Shown: positions 15,859 through 25,485, counted from the stretch's first letter. The stretch is DNA of 64,000 nucleotides from an uncultured Bacteroides sp. (GCA_949289265.1 CASENE010000072.1:87914-151913), one strand, 5' to 3'. The notes: a model not told the origin generated them from the sequence alone. Made by a program: numbers and translations.

Positions 15859-16905
15859 CTATTTCTTAGCGTTGAACTTCTTGATAGCCAAGGCCAGCAC
15901 GGCTACCGTCATTCCCGACAGCACCAGTACTTCCGTCAGCACATTCCCGACGGGGAGCTGCTGTATCATTAGCACACGCATCGCCGAGATGTACCAGCGG
16001 GCAGGGATGACGCACGAGAACCATTGCAAGGCCGTCGGCATGTTCTCCACCGGGAATATCATGCCCGAAAGCAGCACCACCGGTATCATGAACATCACAC
16101 CGGAGACCAGCAGGGCGGAAACCTGCGTGGAGGCGAGGGTAGAGATGAGCAATCCCAACGCCAGGGCAAGGACGATGTACAGGATACTGACCCATATCAC
16201 GTGGACGATGCTGAAGGAGAAGGGCAGGCCCAGCACGGTATAGCTCAGCGCTAGCATCAGCGTCAGGATGACACACGACAGCAGGAAGTAAGGCACCAGC
16301 TTCCCGAGGATAATCGTACGGGGACGGACGGGGGAGACCAGCAGCAGGTTCATCGTGCCCGTCTCCTTCTCGCTGACGATGGACACGGAGGTCATCATGG
16401 CGCAGATGAGGATGAATATCATGCCCATGATGCCCGGCACGAAGTGGTATGCACTTTTCAGTTGCGGGTTATAGAGCGTGTGGGTCACGACCGGGATGTC
16501 TGTCGCAGCACGAATGACGCTCTCCAGATAGGCCGTGGCGGTCTGTGCCATCGTGGTGTTGGAGGCATCCACGATAATCTGGTGCTGCAGCCAGCCGTCC
16601 TCCGTGCGGAACACCACGGCGGCATCCGTCCGGCCTATCCGCAGGAGGTCTTCCACGTCGTTATAGGGAACGATGCCCTGGAACGTGAAGTAGGGATTGG
16701 CGCGGAAGCGGTCTATCACCTGTCGGGTCTCGTCCGTGTGCTGCTCCACCACGGCGACCATCCGCACGTTGTTGACCTCGGTGGAGATGGCGAATCCGAA
16801 GAGCAACAGCAGCACGACGGGCATGACCAGTACCACCGTCACCGTGCGGAAGTCGCGCAGGAGGTGGAGCACCTCTTTCTTGATGAGTGATTGGAATATA
16901 TTCAT
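15859..16905 (-). CDS. ABC-2 type efflux permease (YbhS-like)
   Basis: 348 aa from the ATG at 16905 (MNIFQSLIKKEVLHLLRD). The layout matches its neighbour: a first helix at about 20-40, a periplasmic domain at about 45-170 and five helices at about 175-340, with VSEKETGTMNLLLVSP in the coupling region. The reading frame stays open far upstream into the ATPase gene, but the extension is not protein-like. It starts 26 bp after ATPase 2 ends. It is expected to pair with the other permease in the inner membrane. Confidence 0.88.
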   Translation of the reverse strand: MNIFQSLIKKEVLHLLRDFRTVTVVLVMPVVLLLLFGFAISTEVNNVRMVAVVEQHTDETRQVIDRFRANPYFTFQGIVPYNDVEDLLRIGRTDAAVVFRTEDGWLQHQIIVDASNTTMAQTATAYLESVIRAATDIPVVTHTLYNPQLKSAYHFVPGIMGMIFILICAMMTSVSIVSEKETGTMNLLLVSPVRPRTIILGKLVPYFLLSCVILTLMLALSYTVLGLPFSFSIVHVIWVSILYIVLALALGLLISTLASTQVSALLVSGVMFMIPVVLLSGMIFPVENMPTALQWFSCVIPARWYISAMRVLMIQQLPVGNVLTEVLVLSGMTVAVLALAIKKFNAKK

Positions 16906-16931
16906 TTTAATGAAGAATAAAGAATGAAGAA

Positions 16932-17674
16932 TTAATCTCCCCTTTGGGCATCTCTCGCCACGATGCGGAACACCTCGTCCATTGTGGCGGCCTCGTACTT
17001 CCGCTTCAGTCCGGCCGGAGTGTCCAATGCCTTGATACGCCCGTCCACCATGATAGAGACGCGGTGGCAATACTCGGCCTCGTCCAGGTAGTGGGTGGTG
17101 ACGAAAACCGTCATGCCTTCCGAAGAGGCGCGGTAGATCATCTCCCAGAACTTGCGCCGTGTGGCCGGGTCAACGCCTCCGGTCGGCTCGTCCAGGAAAA
17201 CGATGTCGGGCGAGTGCAGCGTGGCAGCGGTGAAGGCCAGTTTCTGCTTCCAGCCGAGGGGGATTTCCTTCACCAGGACATTCCGCAGGCCCTCCATACC
17301 TAACGTCCCAAATGCGGCGTCCGCCTTATCCTTGATTTCTGTGGAGGACATGCCGTAGATGGTGGCGAATAGACGCAGGTTTTCCCACACGGTCAGGTTC
17401 TCGTAGAGGGAGAACTTCTGGCTCATGTAGCCGATGTGTCGCTTGATGTCTTCCGCCTGGCGGAGAATGTCATAGCCTGCCACCGTCCCACTGCCGGATG
17501 TCGGGAAGCTGAGTCCGCACAACATGCGCATAGCTGTGTCTTGCCCGCGCCGTTCGCCCCCAGGAATCCGAAGATCTCGCCCCGGCGTACTTGCAGGGTG
17601 ATGTGGTCCACAGCGGTGAAGTTCCCGAATTTCTTGGTAAGGTCTTCCACCGATATTACTATCTCCTTATCCAT
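16932..17674 (-). pseudogene. ABC transporter ATPase 2 (YbhF C-half-like), frameshifted in Walker A
   Basis: The 5' part (ATG at 17674, [17 protein letters not shown]) reads to GANGAGKT and then leaves the expected frame. The remainder is intact in another frame from about 17531 down to 16932: [15 protein letters not shown], then a signature region PLGWKQKL, Walker B IVFLDEPTGGVD and the His switch TTHYLDEAEY. At 17535-17540 the sequence is consistent with loss of one base: restoring one A after AAGACA gives Lys-Thr-Thr-Ala-Met-Arg. The break falls in the ATP-binding loop, so as written no working ATPase is made unless ribosomes shift frame or the base is a sequencing error. The start overlaps the end of ATPase 1 by 8 bp. 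Confidence 0.85.
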
Positions 17675-18581
17675 CTTCCTTAGCCAATTTAATGAACAAA
17701 TCTTCTATGTTTCCTTTCGCAGGCCATATCCGGGCATCGTCCAAGCCTGCCTGCCGAAGCTTGCTAACAGCATTGTCCAGATTGAAACTGTCGTTTGTCA
17801 CGATGTGCAGCGTAGCGCCGAACGTATAACAATCCTTTACATCCGGAAGGGCGCGCAACGCCTCCAGGAGCGGATACATATCTTTCGCCGATACGTTGTA
17901 AAGGTTCTTGTCCATGTCTTCCATCAGCCTGCCGGGCGTGTTCACGTCCAGAATTTTCCCTTTATTGATCAGGGCGATGCATTCGCAACGCTCGGCTTCG
18001 TCCATGTAGGAAGTGGAGACCAGAATCGTGATGCCCTTCTCCTTTAGCGTGGCCAGCATGTCCCAGAACTCGCTCCTCGACACGGCGTCAACGCCCGTGG
18101 TGGGCTCGTCCAGCAGCAGCACTCGCGGGCGGTGTATCAAGGCGCAACTCAGAGCCAGCTTTTGCTTCATGCCGCCGGACAAGGCTCCTGCCCGACGGTT
18201 GGGGAACTTCTTCAGCTGCTCGAATATCGGGGCTATCAGGTCGAAGTTGTCCTTTACGTCCACGCCGAACAGCGAGGCGAAGAAATGCAGGTTCTCGCGG
18301 ACGGTGAGGTCGGGGTAGAGGGAGAACCGTTCCGGCATGTAGCCTATCTCGGCGCGCAGTTTCCGGTAATCTTTCACCACGTCAAGGCCTGCCACGGTGG
18401 CCGAACCCTCGTCGGGACGGAGCAACGTGGTCAGTATTTGGTACAACGTAGTCTTTCCCGCCCCGTCCGGTCCGATAAGGCCGAACAAGGCGCCTTGGGG
18501 CACGGCGAGCGTCACGCAGTCCAGCGCCGTCAGTCTCCCGTAGCGTTTCGTCAACCCTTGTATGTCTATGATGTTTCTCAT
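17667..18581 (-). CDS. ABC transporter ATPase 1 (YbhF N-half-like)
   Basis: 304 aa from the ATG at 18581 ([15 protein letters not shown]); a start four codons upstream is possible. All nucleotide-binding motifs are intact: Walker [10 protein letters not shown], signature LSGGMKQKL, Walker [12 protein letters not shown] and a degenerate switch region (STSYMDEAE) in which His is replaced by Ser, as I recall for the first half of YbhF/RbbA-type proteins. It should energise the two ABC-2 permeases together with ATPase 2. It is separated from the HlyD gene by a 197-bp gap holding a large inverted repeat. Confidence 0.9.
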   Translation of the reverse strand: MRNIIDIQGLTKRYGRLTALDCVTLAVPQGALFGLIGPDGAGKTTLYQILTTLLRPDEGSATVAGLDVVKDYRKLRAEIGYMPERFSLYPDLTVRENLHFFASLFGVDVKDNFDLIAPIFEQLKKFPNRRAGALSGGMKQKLALSCALIHRPRVLLLDEPTTGVDAVSRSEFWDMLATLKEKGITILVSTSYMDEAERCECIALINKGKILDVNTPGRLMEDMDKNLYNVSAKDMYPLLEALRALPDVKDCYTFGATLHIVTNDSFNLDNAVSKLRQAGLDDARIWPAKGNIEDLFIKLAKEDG

Positions 18582-18682
18582 AAAAAAAAGCATGTGAATG
18601 ATTCGTCAGTCTTTGTCAATGCCTGCGTTTCCGCCTTCTTGGCTTGTCTTTGGCAGCGTGGAGGTCTGTTCTCCCAGCCAGG

Positions 18683-18761
18683 AAGGTGAGGAAAAGGTGG
18701 CACTGATTGTAGGAAAAGGTGGCACTGATTCCTACAAAAGGTGGCACCTTTTCCTCACCTT
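18683..18761. repeat. Inverted repeat with internal 22-bp duplication
   Basis: AAGGTGAGGAAAAGGTG at 18683-18699 is perfectly inverted at 18745-18761. Inside, a 20-bp sequence starting AGGAAAAGGTGG occurs at 18689-18708 and again at 18711-18730 (22-bp period). GTAGGA and TCCTAC add a further inverted pair. It lies within the efflux operon between HlyD and ATPase 1, with no T-tract typical of a terminator. Confidence 0.8.
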
Positions 18762-18778
18762 GTCGCTGCAAAGGTCTC

Positions 18779-19678
18779 TCATTCCGCGTTACCCAGGCGC
18801 ACCTCGCCGTACTGCCCGAGCTTCAGCCTCCCATCGTTCTTCACCGAGACTTTTACGGCATATACCAGGTTTGCCCTGGTGTCTTGTGTCTGGATGGACT
18901 TAGGCGTGAACTCGCTTTCTTGCGCAATCCAGGTAATCTGGCCGGGATATTCGTACTGCTCGTCCCCGCCGAAATCGGCGATGACGGTCACTGGCTGCCC
19001 TATGCGGATATGTGCCAGTTGCGAGGCGGTGAAGTAGCTGCGCAGATAGATGTCGTTCAGGTTGGCCATCTTGAAGAGGGAACGTCCGGGGGTGGCGTAT
19101 TCGCCCTGCTCGGCATACTTCTGAAGGACCGTGCCGGTGATGGGCGCTGTGATGCGACTCTTGCGTATCTGCTCCTCTATTTGCTCTTGCTGGTATTGCA
19201 GAGCCGAGGCGCTTTCCGTGATGGAGCTGCGGTTCTTGTCCAATGTGGAGAGCAAGCCTTCCAACTGTCCGCGCAAGGTTCTCAACTGCGCATTCGCGTC
19301 ATCGCTTTGCTTCTGCGTGGCTGCTCCGTTGGCAAGCAGGCGGGCAATGCGGTCGCACTCGTTCTGCTGGTGGGCTATCTGCGACCTCAAGGCAGCTGCC
19401 TGCGCTGCAATGTCGGGTGATGATTTCTTTGTGGAGAGTTGCTGGCTGTGAAGTTGTTTCTGCTGGAGGGCGAGTAGGAGAGTGTCCACCCATCCCACCT
19501 GCTGTCCGGCTACGAGGCTGTCTCCCTCGTCCACGCTAAACACGACCAGCTTTCCACTGGTTTCAGAAGATACCGTTACCGTGTTTGCCTCGAAGATGCC
19601 TGTGGCGTCATATGTTTCAGCGTTCCGGCAGGAAGCCAACAATATAATAAATGTGGAGAATAGGGCTATCTTTTTCAT
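18779..19678 (-). CDS. HlyD-family membrane fusion lipoprotein (YbhG-like)
   Basis: 299 aa. The lipobox LLASC (Cys17) anchors it to a membrane. A biotinyl-lipoyl-like half (about residues 30-65: ANTVTVSSETSGKLVVFSV), a coiled-coil hairpin (about 65-170) and the second lipoyl half (RITAPITGTVLQKYAEQGEY) precede a beta-barrel domain. This is the periplasmic adaptor linking inner-membrane permeases to the TolC channel. It overlaps the TolC gene by an ATGA junction, so the two are translationally coupled. Confidence 0.9.
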   Translation of the reverse strand: MKKIALFSTFIILLASCRNAETYDATGIFEANTVTVSSETSGKLVVFSVDEGDSLVAGQQVGWVDTLLLALQQKQLHSQQLSTKKSSPDIAAQAAALRSQIAHQQNECDRIARLLANGAATQKQSDDANAQLRTLRGQLEGLLSTLDKNRSSITESASALQYQQEQIEEQIRKSRITAPITGTVLQKYAEQGEYATPGRSLFKMANLNDIYLRSYFTASQLAHIRIGQPVTVIADFGGDEQYEYPGQITWIAQESEFTPKSIQTQDTRANLVYAVKVSVKNDGRLKLGQYGEVRLGNAE

Positions 19679-20958
19679 TGGTTCAAGGTGTATTTAAGTT
19701 GGTAAATGCTTTGGAGGAGTTGGATTTCGTGGTAGGATGCGTTGAGACGGGCTTGCCTCTCGTCCGTCAGCTTGGCCAGCAGGTCGATGGCGTCTATCAC
19801 GCCATTGTCCAGCTGCGACTCGGCCGCTTTCCGGACGTTGGCACGCAGCTCCACAATCCGGTCGTTCTCTTTCATAATGGCCTTCAGCTCGTCAATGCGG
19901 TCCAGTTGCAAACGGGTCTGCATCTTTGTGTTGAACAGGAAGACATCCCGCTCCACGGCTATGTTGTTCGACGAAAGGCGCAACAGCTGCCGGTTGTTCT
20001 TCTTCGTGTAAAACGCGCCGATGTTCCAAGACACTTTCACGCCGGCAAGGATGTTGAACGAAAGGTCGCGGTTCACCATGCTCTCGAAGTAATTGAATCC
20101 CGGATAGCCATAATAAGCCTGTGCGAACAGCCCGATTCTGGGCATCGTGCTTGCCGTGATGCTCGCGTTCCGTGCCTCGTTAGCCTGTAGCCGTGCCGCA
20201 AAGTGTTTCAACTCCGGGCGGTCAGGCAACAGGTACTGCGGCATGGATGCGTCTGGCCTTACCAGTTCTTGACCGGCAAGGCTTTTCCCGGTGAATAGCT
20301 CCAGCACCTTCCGGTAGCTCCTTGCCGTGCTTTCCGCCTGGATAAGTTGCTGGGCGGTAGTGAGGCATTGTGCTTCCACCATGTCCACATCGCTTTGCAG
20401 GGCGGTTCCGTTTTCATACATCGTCTGCAGTTTGTCGAGGTTGTTTTGCAGCAATGCCTGCATGTTCCGGGTCTGTTTTATCTGTTCTTCCATGAGCAAG
20501 ACGCCGAAAAACAGAGCTTCCACCCGTTCGCGAATGGCGTAAAGCTGGACATCCAAAGCGGCCTGCCGTTCCGCATCTTCGGCACGCTCTATCTTCCGCT
20601 CGGTTTTCGACGCGCCTCCGTCCCAGATGTTTTGGCTGATGTCCGCACCTATTTTATATTGCCATTCGTTCAATCCGAAGATGGACGTGCCTGTTTGGGA
20701 GATTATCCCGGCCAATGATTCCGGAAAGGAAGGCGTCTCGTTCTGTACAGTCCCCTGGCCGTATATGTTTATTTGGGGCAGCCAGCTTTTGTTGATGTTT
20801 GCCAGGTTCACCTCTTTCGTCCGGTTCAGCAAATCATACTTCCGAATAAGCGGGTAGTTGTCTTGCGCCGACGTTACGCACTCTTCCAACGTCACTTGGG
20901 CGAAAAGATGAATACCCGCCGCCAATGACAATGCTAAAAACAAATGCCTTTTCCACAT
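19675..20958 (-). CDS. TolC-family outer-membrane efflux protein
   Basis: 427 aa from the ATG at 20958; a TTG two codons upstream is also in frame. A signal peptide (about residues 1-20) is followed by the outer-membrane factor repeat: VTLEECVTSAQDNYPLI at the start, long heptad helices, and a second half beginning near residue 215. It forms the trimeric outer-membrane tunnel for the efflux pump. It begins 2 bp after the TetR gene ends and overlaps HlyD by 4 bp, so regulator, channel and adaptor form a tight transcription unit. Confidence 0.9.
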   Translation of the reverse strand: MWKRHLFLALSLAAGIHLFAQVTLEECVTSAQDNYPLIRKYDLLNRTKEVNLANINKSWLPQINIYGQGTVQNETPSFPESLAGIISQTGTSIFGLNEWQYKIGADISQNIWDGGASKTERKIERAEDAERQAALDVQLYAIRERVEALFFGVLLMEEQIKQTRNMQALLQNNLDKLQTMYENGTALQSDVDMVEAQCLTTAQQLIQAESTARSYRKVLELFTGKSLAGQELVRPDASMPQYLLPDRPELKHFAARLQANEARNASITASTMPRIGLFAQAYYGYPGFNYFESMVNRDLSFNILAGVKVSWNIGAFYTKKNNRQLLRLSSNNIAVERDVFLFNTKMQTRLQLDRIDELKAIMKENDRIVELRANVRKAAESQLDNGVIDAIDLLAKLTDERQARLNASYHEIQLLQSIYQLKYTLNQ

Positions 20959-20960
20959 AA

Positions 20961-21593
20961 TCAATGGATTTTAAGCTTGTTCAAAATAGTTTCTATATTT
21001 TCTTTTTTGCGAATAGCCAGAAACTCGTCATAGCTTTCATAAGCATTCCCTATAGCTCCATAAACTATCGGAGCTGCCATGAACGGGAATACATTGAGCG
21101 AAACGATGTCTATCAGCAACATCCGGGCATCGACTTTTCGACATAATCCCTTGGCGGCATCTTCGTCAATTTCATGTTGGAGATTATTCAGGAGCTTATT
21201 CACAATGTGCAATGCGTTCTGCTTCATTATTTCAATGTGTTCAGGACGAGTGAGCACTTCGTTCACAATGAATTTAGGCAAGTCCCGGTTGGCTGAGATA
21301 AAATCGAAATGCCTCTCGACGCCTTGGCGGATTCTTTCTTCCAGAGGCAAGTTTTCATCGCCTATGGCACTCAATATGATATCGCCCAGCATGTTTATTT
21401 TCTCCGATACAATCCGTTCAAAAAGCTTGTCTTTCGTACGGAAATAATAATGCAGCATGGCGTGAGTGACACCGGCCGCTTCGGCAATGGAGGCCGTCCT
21501 TGCCCCGGCATATCCCTTCTCAAAGAATTCTTTTTCAGCCGCTTGAAGGATTCTTGTTTCTGTGTCCTGAGACTGATTTTGTTCCTTATTCAT
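20961..21593 (-). CDS. TetR-family transcriptional repressor of the efflux operon
   Basis: 210 aa. The N-terminal helix-turn-helix (about residues 10-60) has the TetR signature: TRILQAAEKEFFEKGYAGAR, then IAEAAGVTHAMLHYYFRTKD. The all-helical C-terminal part is the ligand-binding and dimer domain, sharing no clear motif. As the first gene of the operon it probably represses its own transcription. Upstream at about 21626-21643 an inverted AACAA/TTGTT pair with a 2-bp centre could be its operator; this is a guess from position and symmetry. Confidence 0.9.
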   Translation of the reverse strand: MNKEQNQSQDTETRILQAAEKEFFEKGYAGARTASIAEAAGVTHAMLHYYFRTKDKLFERIVSEKINMLGDIILSAIGDENLPLEERIRQGVERHFDFISANRDLPKFIVNEVLTRPEHIEIMKQNALHIVNKLLNNLQHEIDEDAAKGLCRKVDARMLLIDIVSLNVFPFMAAPIVYGAIGNAYESYDEFLAIRKKENIETILNKLKIH

Positions 21594-21795
21594 ATTGCAA
21601 TCTTTTTGGTTTAACTATAAAGACTAACAATTTTGTTTGTGTAAATATATGGACTTTCTTCAATATACCAAGCGGGAGGGGGAGGAAACTATGTGCCATT
21701 TAACTTTTTTAAAGTTTAAAGCTGGAAAACTGGAGGCATCCGGCCCGTTTTTCTAATTTCCCGCCCCGGATTTCCTTACTTACCGAAAATCTTAT

Positions 21796-21803
21796 TACCT
21801 TTG
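21796..21803 (+). promoter_or_regulatory. -7 box (TACCTTTG) for pheT
   Basis: Exact TAnnTTTG, 39 bp before the pheT ATG. No leader-peptide or T-box structure is visible in the short leader. Confidence 0.6.
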
Positions 21804-21842
21804 CAAGTCATTTTTTAGGAATCTATCAAAACACATACCGAT

Positions 21843-24308
21843 ATGAACATCTCTTATAACTGGTTGAAAGAATACGTCGACTTCGACCTGACCCCGCAGG
21901 AGGTGGCCGCCGCGCTGACCTCCATCGGCCTGGAAACCGGAAGCGTGGAAGAAGTGGAATCCGTCAAGGGCGGGCTGGAAGGCCTCGTGATAGGCGAGGT
22001 GCTGACCTGCGTGCCGCATCCCAATTCCGACCACATGCACGTGACCACCGTCGACCTGGGCGACGGCAACAGTCCGGTGCAGATTGTGTGTGGCGCGCCC
22101 AACGTGGCCGCCGGGCAAAAAGTGGTGGTGGCCACGCTGGGCACCAAGCTCTATGACGGCGACGAATGCTTCACCATCAAGAAGTCCAAGCTGCGCGGCG
22201 TGGAGTCTAACGGCATGATTTGCGCGGAAGACGAGATAGGCATCGGCACCGACCATGCCGGCATCATCGTCCTCCCGCCGGATGCTGCCGTGGGCACGCC
22301 GGCCAAGGAATACTACGGGATAAAGAGCGACTACGTGTTGGAGGTGGACATTACGCCGAACCGGGCCGACGCCTGCTCGCACTACGGTGTGGCCCGCGAC
22401 CTTTACGCATGGCTCGTGCAGAACCACCGGGCAGCGCGCCTGCACCGGCCTACGGTGGATGCCTTCGCGGTGGACAACCACGACTTGGACATCCAGGTGG
22501 AGGTGGAGAACACCGAGGCCTGCCCACGCTATGCCGGTGTTACCGTGAAAGGCGTCACCGTGAAGGAAAGTCCCGACTGGCTGCAGGAGAAGCTGCGCGC
22601 CGTTGGCCTGCGGCCCATCAACAACGTGGTCGACGTGACCAACTACATTGTGCATGCCTTCGGGCAACCCCTGCACTGTTTTGACGCCGACCAGATCAAG
22701 GGCCGCCGCATCGTCGTGAAGACCCTGCCCGGGGGTACGCCCTTCGTCACCCTGGACGGGACGGAGCGGAAACTGGACGAGCGCGACCTGATGATTTGCA
22801 ACGCCGAAGAGCCGATGTGCATCGCGGGCGTGTTCGGAGGCCTGGCTTCCGGCTCGACGGAACAAACCAAGGATGTCTTCCTTGAGAGTGCCTATTTCCA
22901 CCCGACGTGGATACGAAAGACAGCGCGTCGTCAGGGGCTGAACACGGACGCCTCTTTCCGCTTCGAGCGCGGCATCGACCCCAACAACGTCATCTATTGC
23001 CTGAAGTTGGCCGCCCTGATGGTGAAGGAATTGGCCGGGGGCACCATCTCGTCGGAAATCAAGGACGTGTGCAACGCCCGCTTCCCGGACTTCCGCGTCG
23101 AGCTGCCCTACCGGTATGTACACGACCTGGTGGGCAAGGAGATTCCGGCGGAAACCATCCGGAGTATCGTGTCGAGCCTGGAGATGAAGATTGTCTCGGA
23201 GACCGACGCCAGCCTCGTGCTGGACGTGCCTCCTTACCGCGTGGACGTGCAGCGCCCGTGCGACGTGGTGGAAGACATCCTGCGCATCTACGGATATAAT
23301 AATGTAGAGATTCCTACCACGCTCCACTCCAGCCTGACCACCAAGGGCGAGGAAGACAAGTCCAATCGCCTGCAGAACTTGGTGGCAGAGCAACTGGTGG
23401 GATGTGGCTTCAGCGAGATTCTGAACAACTCGCTGACGCGCGCGGCCTATTACGAAGGGCTGGGCACGTATCCGCAGGAACAACTGGTGATGCTGCTTAA
23501 CCCGCTGAGCGCCGATCTCAACGCCATGCGCCAGACCCTGTTGTTTGGCGGGCTGGAAAGCATCGCCCACAACACTAACCGCAAGAATGCCGACCTGAAG
23601 TTCTTCGAGTTCGGAAACTGCTATCATTATCATCCAGACAAGGCCAACCCCGAACATGTCCTGTCGCCTTACAACGAAGAACTGCACTTGGGCCTCTGGG
23701 TGACGGGGAAAAAGACCTCCAACTCTTGGGCGCATCCGGACGAGGACTCTTCCGTGTATGAACTGAAGGCCTATGTCGAGAACATCTTCAGACGGCTGGG
23801 CTTGCAGATGCACAACCTGGTGGTGGGCAATCTGGCCAACGACCTCTTCTCCGTGGCTCTTTCGGTGAATACGCGCGGCGGGAAATGCCTGGCCACTTTG
23901 GGCGTAGTGAAGCATAAGCTGCTGAAAGGTTTTGACATTGAGCATGACGTTTATTATGCCGACCTTAATTGGAAGGAACTGTTGAAGGCCATCCGCAATA
24001 CCAAGGTCAGCTACCAGGAGATTTCCAAGTTCCCGGCTGTCAAGAGAGATTTGGCGTTGCTGTTGGACAAGCACATCCAGTTCTCCGAAATAGAGAAAAT
24101 CGCTTACGAGACAGAAAAGAAGCTCTTAAAGGACGTTTCGCTGTTTGACGTTTACGAAGGCAAGAACCTGGAAGCGGGGAAGAAAAGCTACGCTGTCAGC
24201 TTCCTGCTGCAGGACGAGAATGCCACACTGAACGAGAAGCAGATTGACAAAATCATGTCGAAGCTGATTGCTAATCTGGAGAATAAATTGGGAGCCAAGC
24301 TCCGCTGA
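21843..24308 (+). CDS. pheT: Phenylalanyl-tRNA synthetase beta subunit
   Basis: 821 aa, the usual length of bacterial PheT. Domains in order: an N-terminal B1 region with an inserted tRNA-binding (OB-fold) domain at about residues 40-155 (HPNSDHMHVTTVDLG, VCGAPNVAAGQKV); the B3/B4 editing domain (about 210-400: RPINNVVDVTNY); B5; a catalytic-like core without catalytic residues; and a C-terminal ferredoxin-fold anticodon-binding domain (FPAVKRDLALL). It pairs with PheS, whose gene is not in the window, to charge tRNA-Phe and remove mischarged tyrosine. Codons are GC-rich through the first 1.5 kb. Confidence 0.97.
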   Translation: MNISYNWLKEYVDFDLTPQEVAAALTSIGLETGSVEEVESVKGGLEGLVIGEVLTCVPHPNSDHMHVTTVDLGDGNSPVQIVCGAPNVAAGQKVVVATLGTKLYDGDECFTIKKSKLRGVESNGMICAEDEIGIGTDHAGIIVLPPDAAVGTPAKEYYGIKSDYVLEVDITPNRADACSHYGVARDLYAWLVQNHRAARLHRPTVDAFAVDNHDLDIQVEVENTEACPRYAGVTVKGVTVKESPDWLQEKLRAVGLRPINNVVDVTNYIVHAFGQPLHCFDADQIKGRRIVVKTLPGGTPFVTLDGTERKLDERDLMICNAEEPMCIAGVFGGLASGSTEQTKDVFLESAYFHPTWIRKTARRQGLNTDASFRFERGIDPNNVIYCLKLAALMVKELAGGTISSEIKDVCNARFPDFRVELPYRYVHDLVGKEIPAETIRSIVSSLEMKIVSETDASLVLDVPPYRVDVQRPCDVVEDILRIYGYNNVEIPTTLHSSLTTKGEEDKSNRLQNLVAEQLVGCGFSEILNNSLTRAAYYEGLGTYPQEQLVMLLNPLSADLNAMRQTLLFGGLESIAHNTNRKNADLKFFEFGNCYHYHPDKANPEHVLSPYNEELHLGLWVTGKKTSNSWAHPDEDSSVYELKAYVENIFRRLGLQMHNLVVGNLANDLFSVALSVNTRGGKCLATLGVVKHKLLKGFDIEHDVYYADLNWKELLKAIRNTKVSYQEISKFPAVKRDLALLLDKHIQFSEIEKIAYETEKKLLKDVSLFDVYEGKNLEAGKKSYAVSFLLQDENATLNEKQIDKIMSKLIANLENKLGAKLR

Positions 24309-24349
24309 TGAAACGAATCATAGTATCTAACTTTTAAAATAATCATCCA

Positions 24350-25087
24350 ATGGGAAGAGCATTTGAATATAGAAAAGCTACCAAACTGAAAAGATGGGGC
24401 CACATGGCCAAAACATTCACCCGCCTGGGCAAGCAAATTGCCATTGCCGTGAAGGCAGGCGGCCCGGAGCCTGAGAATAACCCGGCACTGCGTTCGATTA
24501 TTGCTACCTGCAAGCGTGAGAACATGCCGAAGGACAACATCGAGCGGGCCATCAAAAACGCGATGGGAAAAGACCAAAGCGATTACAAAGGAATGACTTA
24601 CGAAGGATACGGCCCTCACGGGATTGCTGTTTTTGTGGATACGCTGACCGACAATCCCACCCGCACGGTGGCCGATGTCCGCTCTGTGTTCAACAAGTTT
24701 GGCGGCAACTTGGGAACGATGGGTTCGCTGGCTTTCTTGTTCGACCACAAATGCGTGTTTACGTTCAAGAAGAAAGACAATATGGATATGGACGAGTTCC
24801 TGCTCGACATGATTGACTACAACGTAGACGAGGACTATGATGTGGACGACGAGGAAGGCACCATCACCATCTATGGCGACCCCAAAAGCTATGCTGCCAT
24901 CCAGAAGCACCTGGAAGAACAGGGCTTTGAGGACGTTGGTGGCGACTTCACCTATCTCCCCAACGATTTGAAAGAGGTATCGTCCGAACATCGTGAAACC
25001 ATCAACAAAATGGTGGAGCGTCTGGAGGAATTTGACGACGTCCAAACGGTTTACACCAACATGAAGCCGGAAGAAGACGAGGAGTAA
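24350..25087 (+). CDS. yebC: YebC/PmpR-family protein
   Basis: 245 aa. It begins MGRAFEYRKATKLKRWGHMAKTF, close to the family's usual start, and contains NPALRSIIATCKRENMPKDN and YEGYGPHGIAVFVDTLTDN. Members were described as transcription regulators; more recent work links them (and mitochondrial TACO1) to relief of ribosome stalling at proline-rich stretches. It follows pheT by 41 bp and probably shares its transcript, which fits a translation role. Confidence 0.93.
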   Translation: MGRAFEYRKATKLKRWGHMAKTFTRLGKQIAIAVKAGGPEPENNPALRSIIATCKRENMPKDNIERAIKNAMGKDQSDYKGMTYEGYGPHGIAVFVDTLTDNPTRTVADVRSVFNKFGGNLGTMGSLAFLFDHKCVFTFKKKDNMDMDEFLLDMIDYNVDEDYDVDDEEGTITIYGDPKSYAAIQKHLEEQGFEDVGGDFTYLPNDLKEVSSEHRETINKMVERLEEFDDVQTVYTNMKPEEDEE

Positions 25088-25090
25088 GGC

Positions 25091-25336
25091 ATGAAATACC
25101 ACTATAAGACGAAAGGAACATGCAGTACTGATATCTTTATTGAGGTAGAAGACGGCATTGTCCGCGACGTGGAATATTGGAACGGCTGCAACGGAAACCT
25201 TCAGGGGATTGCCCGCCTGGTCAGAGGACTTCCTGTGCAAGAAGTCATTTCCCGGTTAGAAAACATCCGTTGCGGAATGCGTCCTACTTCATGTCCAGAC
25301 CAATTATGCAAGGCACTGCACGAAATGGGGTATTAA
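25091..25336 (+). CDS. TSCPD-domain protein (TIGR03905 type)
   Basis: 81 aa, three bases after yebC. It carries the defining PTSCPDQL motif near the C-terminus and three other cysteines (TCSTD, GCNGN, RCGM). The same domain occurs at the end of some B12-dependent ribonucleotide reductases, where its cysteines are thought to be redox-active or metal-binding. The free-standing small version has no established function. Confidence 0.82.
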   Translation: MKYHYKTKGTCSTDIFIEVEDGIVRDVEYWNGCNGNLQGIARLVRGLPVQEVISRLENIRCGMRPTSCPDQLCKALHEMGY

Positions 25337-25360
25337 CTTCCCGATATTAATAATTGAACG

Positions 25361-25400
25361 AAGAAGCTGCATCGAAACGTTTGCCGGTGCGGCTTCTTTC
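25361..25400 (+). terminator. Hairpin after the TSCPD gene, possible terminator
   Basis: A 14-bp stem with two G-T pairs joins 25361-25374 and 25385-25398 around a 10-base loop. The T-tract is short and interrupted, so termination may be weak. Confidence 0.5.
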
Positions 25401-25485
25401 CATTTATGCCCTTGGTTGTCAGGGGGAGGCAGGCTGTCATCTCCTTATGCGTCCTGGGGGCGTTTTGATTTAACACTGTTTACCT

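Noticed and set aside
18597-18778. Terminator between HlyD and ATPase 1
   Set aside because: The large inverted repeat has no T-tract on the operon strand, and the genes clearly belong together.
21594-21842. T-box or attenuator ahead of pheT
   Set aside because: The leader after the promoter box is only about 35 bases and holds no antiterminator fold or Phe-rich leader peptide.
21795-24074. 759-codon open frame antisense to pheT
   Set aside because: Codon-bias shadow of pheT, rich in His, Val and Gly with no family resemblance.
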